Position numbers and translations under genes: made by a program. The notes under the pieces are model-generated. The model was not told the DNA's origin. It did not search any database and saw only the letters and a program-made list of their open reading frames with translations. Of a stretch of DNA of 64,000 nucleotides, positions 13,701-24,385 are shown piece by piece (the first letter of the stretch is position 1; each line of letters begins with the position of its first letter). Source of the stretch: Cercis canadensis (Eukaryota; Streptophyta; Magnoliopsida; Fabales; Fabaceae); assembly GCA_003255065.1 (NCBI GenBank), contig QAOA01000725.1, positions 518,340 through 582,339 on the forward strand, given 5' to 3'.

Positions 13701-16700
13701 TTGCCGTCGATTGTCTTCCTTGACCATCTCCATAAAAGCGGTTTCTAGCTCCTCAGCTCTGTTAAAGGTTGAAAACACACAAGGAGATTAATTCATTGTC
13801 TTCACAAGGCATCATGACAATCTCACAATGAATAATTTAATGGATACACTTAGACTACTGGATTCTGAGATATATTGTTGCAAACTTTCACATTAACATA
13901 GAATATCAAGCATGCTAAACGTAATTGATTGTAGAAAGTGTCTTGATGTATAAAGCATAATTGAATGGCTAAAAGATCTGCATGGTAGATGAGGTGAGTG
14001 AACAAAATGAAGCATATTTGCAAATGGGGCCATAATGCAGCACTTAGTGAGGTTCTAGCAAGGTGCATATATTGCTAGTTGAAAACTATTTCCTGTCAGC
14101 CTCTTGGCCTAGGTTTGACTCCCTAGGGTATACCCTATAATACTCTCTTGGAAGGAGATCAGAGTTAATGGGGCTAAGCATGATGCTCACAGGTTGGCTA
14201 ATATTTCCTTCAAAAACTTAATTTAACTGTAATTATTTTCTCAGCAACTCCCTTACACCTTGTTATAAATGATGGGTTGGAGAAAATCAGTTTTCTATCA
14301 AAAAGGACCTAGAACAGAAACACCAAAGAAGTCCTAACCTTAGTACAGCGGATCTTTTATCCTCCAGCAATCTGCACAACTCGACCTTCAACCAAACCAC
14401 CTGCACATAAACTGTTAATGATTAAAACTTAAACAGTTGCAAATAGATTGGTTATATTAGAGCAACAACTAATATGTAATATACTTTCAGATGACCGTGA
14501 AAAACTTGTAACTATAATCTAAATTCAGCTAGCAATGCAGGTGTAGATTGCAGCTTCAGGAAGACTATTGAACACAGCCAACTACACATAAGTTAAACAC
14601 GACTATATTATAAATGAAAATTATTTAACCCATATTTCAAAGAACAGTCGGCCCGCCTATCAAACTGGGTAAGAGATGAAAATACTAACACCCCCACCCC
14701 CCTCCCCCCACACACACACACCACCTTCTCAAATTATAAGTTATCGTGGTTCTCAAACATTCAAGCTTGGGAAGATCGACGTAGATCTTAAAACCACAAG
14801 TTTCCAATGCATAAGATCCAACACGAAACAGGGACCAAAATGTGGGTTTTCTCAGAATTATAAACCAACAATATGAACCGCTGAAAAGCCTGCATGTTTA
14901 CAGAGAAGGTGGTCAATACTATAATTCAATTTATCCACCTTTTCAAGTGGAACAAAATCAATTGATATACTCTTGACAGAGTCATTACACAATACCAACT
15001 CCAAACAACTGCATATATGCTATCCCCTAATTCTTTATTGTGTTGTGACCTACAGAAAACTATTCACAGATCAGAATTTCACACATTGTAAGCAATGCAA
15101 GCACCTTTTACCACAATCAAGTGTAACCTGAATGAGATGTAAGACTCACTTTCATGGCATCAATAAAAACACTATGGTAGGTTGTTACNACTCCAAACAA
15201 CTGCATATATGCTATCCCCTAATTATTTATTGTGTTGTGACCTACAGAAAACTATTCACAGATCAGAATTTCACACATTGTATGCAATGCAAGCACCTTT
15301 TACCACAATCAAGTGTAACCTGAATGAGATGTAAGACTCACTTTCATGGCATCAATAAAAACACTATGGTAGGTTGTTACAAAAAAAAAAAAAAAAGGTA
15401 TATGACTTTCAAAGTACTTAACAAAGACAACACACATTTACTGGCCAGATAATTTTTATTTTTTTTTGAGAGGTAGGGGGTTTGAGGTGAGGAGGAAGCA
15501 ACCTGTTCCTGGAGATCCGGAAGAGAATCCACTTCTGAATCAACATTGAGGCTATTAAGCAATTCATCTAAATTAGAGGAATGAGGCTTTGCTTGTGATT
15601 TGTCCTCATCAGTTTTTCTATCACCTCCCTCAGTTGTTTTCCTTTCTTCAACTAGTGGTCCTGGGTCATGCTTGAAACTGTACAGTTTAGACGCAAGCCC
15701 TTTGGAATCCTTCCAAACTCGTCCCTTTTTGGACCTTTCCTCCACAACAACTACTACAGAGGGTCGATGTTTTTCTCTCAGTTCCTGCAATCTGGTCTCA
15801 GTCACAGCTAAGTAACCCATGCAAGCAGTAAAGACAAGCTGGCTGCTATCAAATGTTGAGCCGGCAAGTGATTGCAATAAAGTAATTGCATCACCTGCAT
15901 CTTTAGTAGTAACTAATGCAGGACCTAGAACAAGACATGAGGACTTTGTATTATTTTAAACAAGATATAAACATCAATCTAATTTAATTAACTGTGTACA
16001 CCTAATATTCTGCACAAATCAGACTCAAACACTGAAAACACAATTCAGTACCATATAACTCCATCAGAGCTAGTGCTGTTCGAAATAGCATAACACGGTT
16101 CCCTTCAAATAGCAGCACATCCCAAACTCGAAGAACTAAAGGCAAAGAAAAGGAACCCATTATAAGATAAAGATGTTTAGGATATAAAAAGTTCAAAGTC
16201 AATGCTGGAATTTTGAAAGAATAAGAAATCACTCCACAAAGGCCTCACCACTTTCCCATGGAATCATATTTACAAAGATTGATAGGAACCAAGGTCCAGA
16301 AATCCATGCCACCTGCACTCCCAAGTAATCCAGATGATTAACTGCACCAAAAGCATCATAAAATAAAAAAAGCTACCCAAACTGCTTCATATGATAACTA
16401 AAAGAAGATGACTACAAAGGAAAATCAATAAATACAAACCAAGTTTTGGAAATCTTTCACGCATCAATTCCTCAAATACAAGCTGGTCCACCTGAAAAAA
16501 CAATTTTTTTGTGACTGCTAAAGTGAATAACTAATAGTCCCACTGTGCTATAACCATGCAAAACATATATAATCCTGAGTCAGGATACAATTAAAGGTGT
16601 TTGCTTTTGAAAAACAGAGCAAACAGAATTACACCTGGGATTCTATCATTTCCTCAGTATAATAGCCTTCAAAATAATCATCAATGATGCCCACCAATGC

Positions 16701-19700
16701 CCTGAGATATTCCAGTGAAAAAAATCAGTTCATAAGTCCAAGATTAAAAAAAGTATTTTGTGTAAGACAATACAATGGAGTCATCCTTAAGAAGATAAAT
16801 GTTCAGAAAATTTGTTTTTCCCTTAAAGTTACTTGCCAAAAGATAAAATTGACGGGAGATATGCTTCCTGAAATAGTTACTGTCTATTCAGAACTACAAT
16901 TTATTTTGTACAATATAGTGGGAATTTATGCCAGGAAGAGAGATCAAATAGGGTACAATATATGAGACAAGCTTCTCAAACTTACCAAAAGGCATTTTCT
17001 TCTGGCATAAGAAGTAGCAACAAACCAGCAAAGAAATTCATTGCCTGCACAAGTTTCAATAATGAAAAATATAACAATGACAATGAATATGATGATGATA
17101 AAAAAATGATCATGATGGTTGGCATCAATAAAGAGATTAACATATACCATCAAAATATCAACTGAAAAAAAAAAAAAAGACAGCAACAGCATTAATGACA
17201 ACGCAAATATTGCAGGTCAGTATATGGCACCCATTTTAACAAAAATTCTTAATGCACAGGACACATAGGATATATCAATTGTCAGGATAAAATTTGACTC
17301 CTTAAACATATCTCTAGGTTTTTTCAGCAAATGTGTCCTTGGTTTGAAAGAGGTTGTAGCAGGAATAGTAAGAACCCTGAAAAAAGCTTTGGCTCTGTTT
17401 TGACCTTATTTTTTCTTTTAAGCATGATCTCTGACATGTAACATTCCTTCAATAATACTGGTTGCTCAATCCAAAGAGCACCAAGTCGTAACCAACCTTA
17501 CCTCGGGACCAAATGCATTATCTGATCCTGGGAAAGAAAACCCCGCCATGTCCCTCACTTTACTAAAAGAATAGCAAATTCTAGATACATAGCATATAAA
17601 TATATTTTACCAAGAATGATTCTTTTGGACCCCAGTTACCTGGCAGTACCCAACAGAGGGGTTATGCCGAGCATATGCTAGGAGTAAACGTCTCAAGGAA
17701 TTCCTGCCATGTTCGTCCAAAGCAGGATGACCTGGGAATGTGCGCGGTATGTCCTGTAAATAAAAAATATGATTTAGTCTAAGGAGAGAGCCAGCTTTCA
17801 ATATAAAGCAAAAGAAGCAGCACCTACAAATCAAAATAAAGTTCCAAGGCGCATGCAGCTAATGACCTTCTCAATCTGCTTTCTCCATTTCCCAAATGCA
17901 ATAGATGGGGCATCTTGCTCCTTGCTTTCACTACTGTTTGTTTCTTGAGCCAAGAGATCCTCATAATAGCTACCCATCCTACGTGTATTCACACCTACAA
18001 AGGCTTGCCAGACCTGTAATAACAATATTGTAGCAAGGACTGCACTTTTTTTTCCTCTTAAAATTAGGAAATTGAGTGAATTGATGAACTAGACAGCACT
18101 GATTATACCTCTCCTCTGAGATCCTTTGGCACACCTCCCTGAACAAGGGACTCGAGTTCTTTCCATGGGGAGAAAAGTTCAGGTGACTCTTGATCGACTA
18201 AAGCATTTTCTGCCATTGAGTTATTAATAATGTCATCTGGTCTCTCATTGATGCAGACATCTCCCTCAAATGCCTTCTCGGAAACCCCTTCTAGAGGTTC
18301 AGATTCTTCTATAGACGGAAGATGGTCACTAGTAACACCCATCTGGTTACCTTTCATATCCTTTCCCTTCTTGACGCGGGAACTCATCAGTTTGTCAATA
18401 GAAGTAAGAGATTGCCTAATTTCAGCCCAGATTTGAACCTTGTGGGTTTTTCTTTCTTCTGAACGGTGTACCTCCTTTTCAGAATGACTTCCTGTTGAAC
18501 CATCAGAAACAGACTTCCTGTCACTTGAATCATCCCCTTCACTAACTCTCTCTTGTTTTATCTCAGTATCTTCAGCAGAGTTCCTGCCACTTGAATCATT
18601 CCTTCCATTAACCCTCTCTGGACTTGTCCCATCTTTTATGTCAGTATCTTCAGTACACTTCCTGCCACTTGAATCATCTCCTTCACTAACCGCTTCAGCA
18701 CTTGTCTCTTCTTTTATGTCAGTACCTCCAGCAGAATTCCTGCCACTTGAATCTCCACTTTCACCAACCCTCTCTGCACTTTTCTCTTTTTTTATCTCAG
18801 TACCTTCAGCAGAATTCCTGCCACTTGAATCTTCTCCTTCAGTAACATTCTCTGCATTTGTCTCTTCTTTTATCACAGTACCTTCAGCAGAATTCTGGCC
18901 ACTACAATCTTCTCCTTCACTAACTCTCTGTGCACTTGTCTCTTCTTTTATTTCAGTATCTTCAGAAGACTTCCTGACATTTGAATCATCCCCTTCACTA
19001 ACACTCTCTGGAGTAGTCTCTTCTTTTATCTCAGTACCTTCAGCCTTCAATGTTTCTTTATGTTCGTTTTCAGAAGAACGTGATTGAGATGAACAGGCAA
19101 TCTGTTCAAGGAAGCTTCTCCATTTATCTGATCTTTCACCTTCTTCCTCCTGAAACCATAAATATATATTGCTCAACTAATCCAGATGCTTATACTAATT
19201 TTAGCTGCTTCTTGATAAAAGCCCAAAATCATTAAGTTTAACATCATTCACTAAAGCTCCATTTTTTGTTACCATCAAGCTAAAATGTGACACTTCTATT
19301 ACTTTTGCTTTACTTCATTTGGGAAAATTGTTTCTTCAAATCATTAAAAAGAAAAAAAAAAAATTATTAGAAAGCCATTTATTTATTTATGGTAATACTA
19401 AACTGTACATAGAGTTTATAAGGAGTTCTTTTTGCAACTATATGTATCATGTGGCAGTATATTACACCTCTTTTTTATATTTAAAAAAGGGTATATATTA
19501 TGTCTCTTAGGTTAAGTTCTTCTAGAAAGTAGAATAGAGAGACATGAATTAGCTGTTGGGTTAAGGCTGTTAGCTATTGTCATTCACTCTTGCTCTTCCT
19601 GTTGCAACCATTACTATCAATCACACAAAAGCTTTGCTATTATTTCAACTGTTTCAAGCGAACATGGAAATTCAACAATGTCCTTCATTCAACTCTGGAC

Positions 19701-20834
19701 GTATAGTACTATTATTTAATAATACTGATTTTAAGCAAAGGAATATATTTCTTTTTCCAACAAAATACCTAATATAGAATGTACCAATTTTTCTAAACAT
19801 GTGCCTTTATTATATGGGATTAAATATTAATCCTGAAGAAGCAGCACTCATAAAAATAAATAAAATCAGAAAAAGTTAAGTAGCAGATACCTTGTAGATA
19901 TGATCATACTCTCTATATCTTTGTGCGTGTTGAGGTCTTAATGCAAACCCATATGAATCCCTGTAAATATAGACGGGTACTTATTGCTCTGATGGAGAAA
20001 AAGAAGGAAAACACAACCAACTATTTCTTAAATAGCAGAAATAAACAATACCACATAGTACATAACAGGAACTTGGGCAAAAAACAAATTCTACTTAGAT
20101 GATAAAATTTAACGACAATAAAACTATATGCAGCAAAGCAATGAAAAGGGAAAACAGATCGCTTCCCAATATATATATATATATATAAGGAAAAATAGAG
20201 GCTCCGTGGGGAAAACACACAAATGCAAAGCTGTACAATATGCGTTACCTTGAATCAACCTCCAATGAGCGCTTACTCAATAAGGACAACAACATACTTT
20301 ACCAACAACCGCAATTCTACTGCCCATAGTTTTTGCTTTGAATCAAACTCAGAATGCTACCACATTTCAGACTTTCATACCCATTCCACCTGACATCTGA
20401 TGCACATTACACTAATTCTACCCCTATACCTCCAATTTCTCAAAGATCACCACCTTAAAAGGGACATAAAAATTCATACAAGGAACTCCAACTAGTAAAA
20501 TTTCACAAATACTTCAATCTTTTATTAAAGAAAGCAACTTTATCGTATTCCTAATTTGTTATTAGGATAAAATCAATAAACCGACAAAGTGTTCTTAGTT
20601 GAAGTAAGCAGTAACTGCTACAAAGAGTTTCGCCCACTCTGGAGGTCAAACCGAAACAGCAGACTCTCCAAGACGAAGAACTTTTCCAATTTCGATCGCA
20701 AAATTTGCGATAATTTAGGGTTTGAAGACACGTGGATATGCTAGAGTACCAATTTATGTGCGGCATTGTATTGTGTAATGTACATACCTCCTTGGCTCGA
20801 AGTTGTGGAGGAGATTGGAACCGAAATCCGACAT
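10749..20834 (-). CDS. TBC-domain Rab GTPase-activating protein
   Basis: TBC proteins speed GTP hydrolysis by Rab/Ypt GTPases in membrane traffic. The 18 exons (gene order) are 20788-20834, 19891-19960, 18109-19149, 17867-18013, 17640-17753, 16986-17044, 16635-16701, 16440-16491, 16249-16341, 16052-16135, 15503-15924, 14339-14400, 13689-13758, 13171-13251, 12948-13049, 12359-12483, 11132-11219, 10749-10829: 2805 bases, 934 residues, in frame throughout. The TBC domain spans about residues 375-595. The arginine-finger motif is DIPRTFP (from residue 436) and the glutamine finger is VGYCQ (ending at 473), so catalysis should be intact. SGPWFLSIF and VWDVLLFEG follow. Residues about 740-890 form a Glu/Lys/Gln-rich coiled coil. 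Residues 75-252 are an acidic 26-residue repeat, listed separately. The last two exons were found by phase and by similarity to the family C-terminus (GLGWRDRNKGK). Introns hold a duplicated assembly join and an odd gene-like island. Confidence 0.92.
11640..12190. other. Gene-like island inside an intron of the TBC gene
   Basis: This stretch of the 1.1 kb intron (11220-12358) differs from the surrounding AT-rich intron. It has GGCCCA/GGGCCC-type motifs near 11670-11700, as in plant promoters, a CT-rich tract at 11860-11898 like a 5'UTR, and an ATG at 11902 opening a 93-codon ORF. A GC-rich, palindrome-like run of GTGTCGGA motifs follows at 12090-12160. It looks like an inserted promoter plus first exon, or the end of a DNA element. 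No protein family was recognised. Confidence 0.35.
14996..15381. repeat. 193 bp direct duplication around a single N (15189)
   Basis: The 193 bases before the N recur immediately after it with only about two mismatches, within an intron of the TBC gene. A direct repeat meeting exactly at an unknown base is typical of two contig ends (probably two haplotypes) joined without merging their overlap. It is best read as an assembly artefact. Confidence 0.8.
18511..19044 (-). repeat. Coding minisatellite: seven 78 bp units in the TBC gene
   Basis: Exon 3 of the TBC gene encodes seven head-to-tail units of 26 residues; the last is shortened to 22. The unit is roughly AEGTEIKEETSAERVSEGDD followed by SSGRNS. 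Total length is 6 x 78 + 66 = 534 bases, exactly the span measured. Every change is in multiples of three, so the frame is kept. The segment is strongly acidic and probably disordered. It lies between the N-terminus and the TBC domain. The 149-codon ORF on the opposite strand is a by-product of the repeat. Confidence 0.9.
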
Positions 20835-20864
20835 CTTCGGTTGTTTTAGTGAACATGAATCTGA

Positions 20865-20873
20865 TTAGGGTTT
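20865..20873 (-). promoter_or_regulatory. Telo-box (AAACCCTAA) upstream of the TBC start codon
   Basis: On the minus strand AAACCCTAA lies 31 bases before the ATG, in the presumed 5'UTR or core promoter. Telo-boxes are common near start sites of plant housekeeping and translation-related genes. One isolated copy is weak evidence of function. Confidence 0.4.
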
Positions 20874-21529
20874 TACGAGTTTGATTCGGAGGATCGAACG
20901 CTAGCCCATATTTTTCTGTTAACTGAATTTTCCTTCTCTGTATTCTCTGTCAAGCTCATGTTTTTAACCTGTGTCCTTTGCAGTTGGAGTCGTTAACGGT
21001 ATTGTCGCGCGTCACTTCGCGGTCGCGGGTTTTGTTAGGGAGTTGCAAGGTACGAGAACGCTCTTGGTAGAGTTTATATTTCATTGGTTGCGTAATTAAG
21101 ACGCCGGTCTGATGACCAAAAATAATGACACGTGTCAAAATTTAATTGGAAAGTCTATACTGTTATTTTATTTTTGAGGGAAAAAAGGTCTATACTGTTA
21201 GTAAATAGTTTTTTTTTGGCAAATTAACCTAAATAATTTATTATTTACGTAAAAAAAGTAATTTTTAAACTATTTACTTAAAATAAGTAATTTTAAATAT
21301 TTTATTATTTTTCATATATAAGACAGAACACGCTATATATAGATATAGTATGTATGAACTGAAAACGTTATAGGACATGTCAAGATAAAGCGTGTTCACT
21401 GTTTAAAAAGGATGAGACATTTTTTTTAAAAGTAAACACGTTATAGCCTATAAAAGCGTGTTCTAATAGAACATGCTTTATATAGAACACGCTTTATGGC
21501 TTAAAGAGTGTATGTCCCCTTTATGGCTT

Positions 21530-22071
21530 AACTCGTAACCCTAAACTCTAATCTCAAATCCCAAATGCTAAATCATAAACCTTAAATTATAATCCTAAAC
21601 CCAAAATCCCAAATGTCAAACCCTAAATCTAAACTCCAAACTCATAACCTTTAACCCTAAATTTCAAATCCTAAATCCTAAACTATGAATCATAACCCCT
21701 AACTCTAAATGCCAAATCATAACCACAAACTCTAAACCCTAAATCATAATCCCTAACCCTTAACCTTAAATGCCAAATTATAACCCCAAACTCTAAACCT
21801 TAAATCATAATCCCTAACCCTTAACCTTAAATGCCAAATTATAACCCCAAACTTTAAATCCTAAATCATAACCCCTAACACCTAACCCTAAATCCAAACT
21901 CTAACCCCTAAATTTTAAACCCTAAATCATAATCCTTAACCCTAAATGCCAAATCCTAAATCCAAACTCCAAGTCCTAAACCCTAAATCATAACTCTTAA
22001 CCTTTAACCTTAAATGTCAAACCCTAAACCTTAAATAATAACCCTTAAACTCCAAACACTAAACCTTAACA
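21530..22071 (+). repeat. Degenerate telomere-like (CCCTAAA) array, left arm
   Basis: About 540 bases are built from CCCTAAA, CCTAAAT, AACCCTAAA and close variants, interrupted by AATCATAA and AATGCCAAA blocks. CCCTAAA is the standard plant telomere repeat. The array is irregular rather than perfect, so a true captured telomere is less likely than amplification within the element. The opposite arm is its inverted partner. Confidence 0.8.
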
Positions 22072-22272
22072 ATGGATCAAAGGAATTGACGTGATTATGA
22101 AGCCGTCATTTTACAGATTCAAAAGGAAAACAATAGAATATTGGTGCATAGATGCCGATACTATTTTTTAAAACTTGCTAAGGAGTAAGCTACTGCTATG
22201 AATCGTGAGTTAACCTCTATAGAAGTTGATCGAGTACTGAGTTGTCCAGACTATATGACGAACAATGAATAA
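22072..22272 (+). pseudogene. Coding-like kernel of the fold-back element, unknown family
   Basis: Between the arms one frame reads as 67 codons from ATG to TAA with two internal stops: one after codon 5, one after about codon 38. The text is protein-like: RDYEAVILQIQKENNRILVH, then RCRYYFLKLAKE, then TAMNRELTSIEVDRVLSCPD. It is amphipathic and rich in Glu, Arg and Leu, unlike the low-complexity arms. It may be a relic of an element-encoded protein or of a captured host exon. I do not recognise the family. Confidence 0.45.
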
Positions 22273-22389
22273 TATTAGCAAATGACAATGTTTGTGCATG
22301 TGTGATATTGTCTTGTAACAATTAAGTTGTAACATTAATTTTCTTACTTGTTTGTTCCATACAAATATTTTCATGTTTATGTAGTTTTA

Positions 22390-22775
22390 TTTAGGGTTAG
22401 AGGTTATGATTTATAGTTTAGGATTTAGGGTTTAGAGTTTAGATTTAAGGTTTGACATTTAAAGTTATGGCTTATAATTGAGGGTTTAGGATTAGGAATT
22501 TGAGGTTATGAGTTATGTTTTAGGGTTTAAAATTTGGAATTTAAGGTTTTGATTTTGGAATTAGGGTTTGACATTTCGGGTTTAGAGTTTAGATTTAGGG
22601 TTTGACATTTAGGGTTTAGGGTTTAAGGTTAAGAGTTATGAGTTTGAAGTTTAGGATTTGGGGTTCATATTTAGGGTTTGGCATTTAGAGTTTTGGGTTA
22701 GGAGTTATGGTTTAAGGCTTTGGATTTTGGATTTGAAATTTGAGGTTTAGAGTTATGGGTTAAGCCATAAAGGGG
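22390..22775 (-). repeat. Degenerate telomere-like (TTTAGGG) array, right arm
   Basis: About 390 bases of TTTAGGG, GGTTTAGG and GGGTTTAAG variants, interrupted by GACATTT and GAGTTATG blocks. This is the inverted counterpart of the left array and is shorter, so the two arms have diverged in length. Confidence 0.78.
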
Positions 22776-23280
22776 ACATACACGTTTTAAGTCATAAAAT
22801 GTGTTCTAAAAGAACACGCTTTACCTTGTAAAACGTGTTCTATTAGAACACACTTTATAGGCTATAGCGTGTTTATTTTTAAAAAAATGCCCCCAGCTTT
22901 TTTAAACAATGAACACGCTTTGTCTTGACATACTCTATAGCATTTTCAGTTCATACACGCTATATCTATGTATAACGTGTTCTTCCTTACATTTGAAAAA
23001 TAATAAAATATTTAAAACTGTCCATTTTAGATAAATAGTTTGAAAACTACAACTTTTACGTAAATAATTTGTAAATGTGTATTATTTATGTCAATTTGCC
23101 AAATTTTTTTTCCCCTTGAAATGGCTGGTTCTAGTTTTGACTGACAGAAACCGACACATGCAATGTATGTGTAAAATTGAAAGTAACAAAAAGATAATAA
23201 TAATTATTAATTAAAAATTTTAATCTAAGATGGAAGTTTAGAAAAAAAATTTGCAAAAAAGAATTAGATGTAGGAGAAGA

Positions 23281-23283
<3 letters not shown>

Positions 23284-23341
<58 letters not shown>

Positions 23342-23515
23342 GGTTCTNCGTGTCAAGTATACATAATTTTTATATTTTATTATATATAAAATATCATTTA
23401 TTTAATTTTTTAAATAAATTTAAAAACAGTTAATTTGTACACATGTCATTCATTTATTGGTTATTCTTATGTAGTATGACATACTACATAAATACTAAAA
23501 ATATCTAAGAAACCT

Positions 23516-23547
<32 letters not shown>
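23284..23547. repeat. (TA)n microsatellites flanking a single N (23348)
   Basis: Two pure TA runs lie at about 23284-23338 and 23520-23546, with an unknown base at 23348 just after the first. No duplicated flank was recognised here, unlike the other N positions. Assembly breakage at the low-complexity repeat is likely. Confidence 0.8.
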
Positions 23548-23549
<2 letters not shown>

Positions 23550-24385
23550 GTTCGTTAACCATACAAATATAGCAAAATATTGCTCTAGCAATGTCGTTAT
23601 TTTATTATTTCGTTTGTTAACCATATAACTACATCAAAATATGCTCTTTGCAAAATTTATCTTTACTCTCCTTAATCTCTCATATCAACTTTATTCAGTT
23701 ACTGTCAAATTGAAAAAACCTCAATTTAATCTTAATGCAATTCTTCTTAATTCAATTTGACTTGTGTCAAATAAAAAAAAATATAATCTCATACAATTAT
23801 ATTTCAATTAAATTTAGTTTGTGACAATTAATCCAATGATCTCACAAAAATTAAGACCCTAAATTTTAATTTCAAATCCAATTAGAAAGTCTACTTTTAT
23901 TTATTTAAAAACAAAAAAAAAAATGTACAATTACCAGTCTTAGGCACGATAAACCAAATGTATATTCAACGGTCAACTGAAGAAAAGGGCTTCCTTTGCA
24001 GCTTTGCATAAAATGTGGAAATTCATTCCCAAAACTAAATTAAACAGAAGATATTCATATGAATTCCTACTTTTAATGAATATGATTTCTACAAAGAAAA
24101 ACCTTTCTGACAACTATGATTAATTTTCACATAACGAAGCTTTTAGTGAAAGATAGGTAACATATCAAAGTTTCATATCAAATATGTGTTCATTAGAGAG
24201 CAGGATTACAATTTCCAAGCAGATTACAATGCCGATCACACACAGGAACATAACCATTACATCAACGAAATCAAACTATCTGCAACTCTAGTAGATGCAC
24301 ACACACCTACATTTTATTTTTCAAGACTAAAGAAGCACTCAAATATGCAAATATCAATTTGTTGGCTACATCTTAGACACCTCTG

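Larger units (their letters stand above)
21215..23103. mobile_element. Fold-back DNA transposon with long terminal inverted repeats carrying telomere-like repeats
   Basis: The ends are inverted copies: TTTGGCAAATTAACCTAAAT at the left and, reverse-complemented from the right, TTTGGCAAATTGACATAAAT. Similarity continues inward for several hundred bases: GAACACGCTTT motifs, the TATAGCCTATAA/TATAGGCTATAG pair, the GGGGACATA/TATGTCCCC pair, then a CCCTAAA-rich arm at the left and TTTAGGG at the right. The two arms (about 21215-22071 and 22390-23103) could fold into one large hairpin. A kernel of about 320 bp lies between. Long inverted repeats and no transposase suggest a non-autonomous Mutator-like or fold-back element. 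Both ends abut T-runs, so the target duplication cannot be read. It sits between the TBC promoter and the GST array. Confidence 0.8.
20835..24385. other. Intergenic: TBC promoter, fold-back element, 3' flank of GSTL array
   Basis: The TBC upstream region (20835 to about 21210) is followed by the fold-back element and then AT-rich DNA with TA microsatellites. From about 24000 the sequence resembles the 3' flank of GSTL copy 2 (27740 onward; shared blocks CCCAAAACTAAATTAAACAG and AACCTTTCTGACAACTA), so the duplicated unit includes DNA beyond the gene's 3' end. Confidence 0.6.

Noticed and set aside
18638-19087. 149-codon plus-strand ORF, Ser/Pro/Leu-rich
   Set aside because: It is the reverse frame of the 78 bp minisatellite in the TBC gene. 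The repeat keeps both strands open, and the sense strand has a coherent protein and splice sites.
21530-22071. True interstitial telomere from chromosome fusion
   Set aside because: The repeats are irregular, and they are mirrored by an inverted partner inside a structure with matching terminal repeats, so amplification within a mobile element explains them better.
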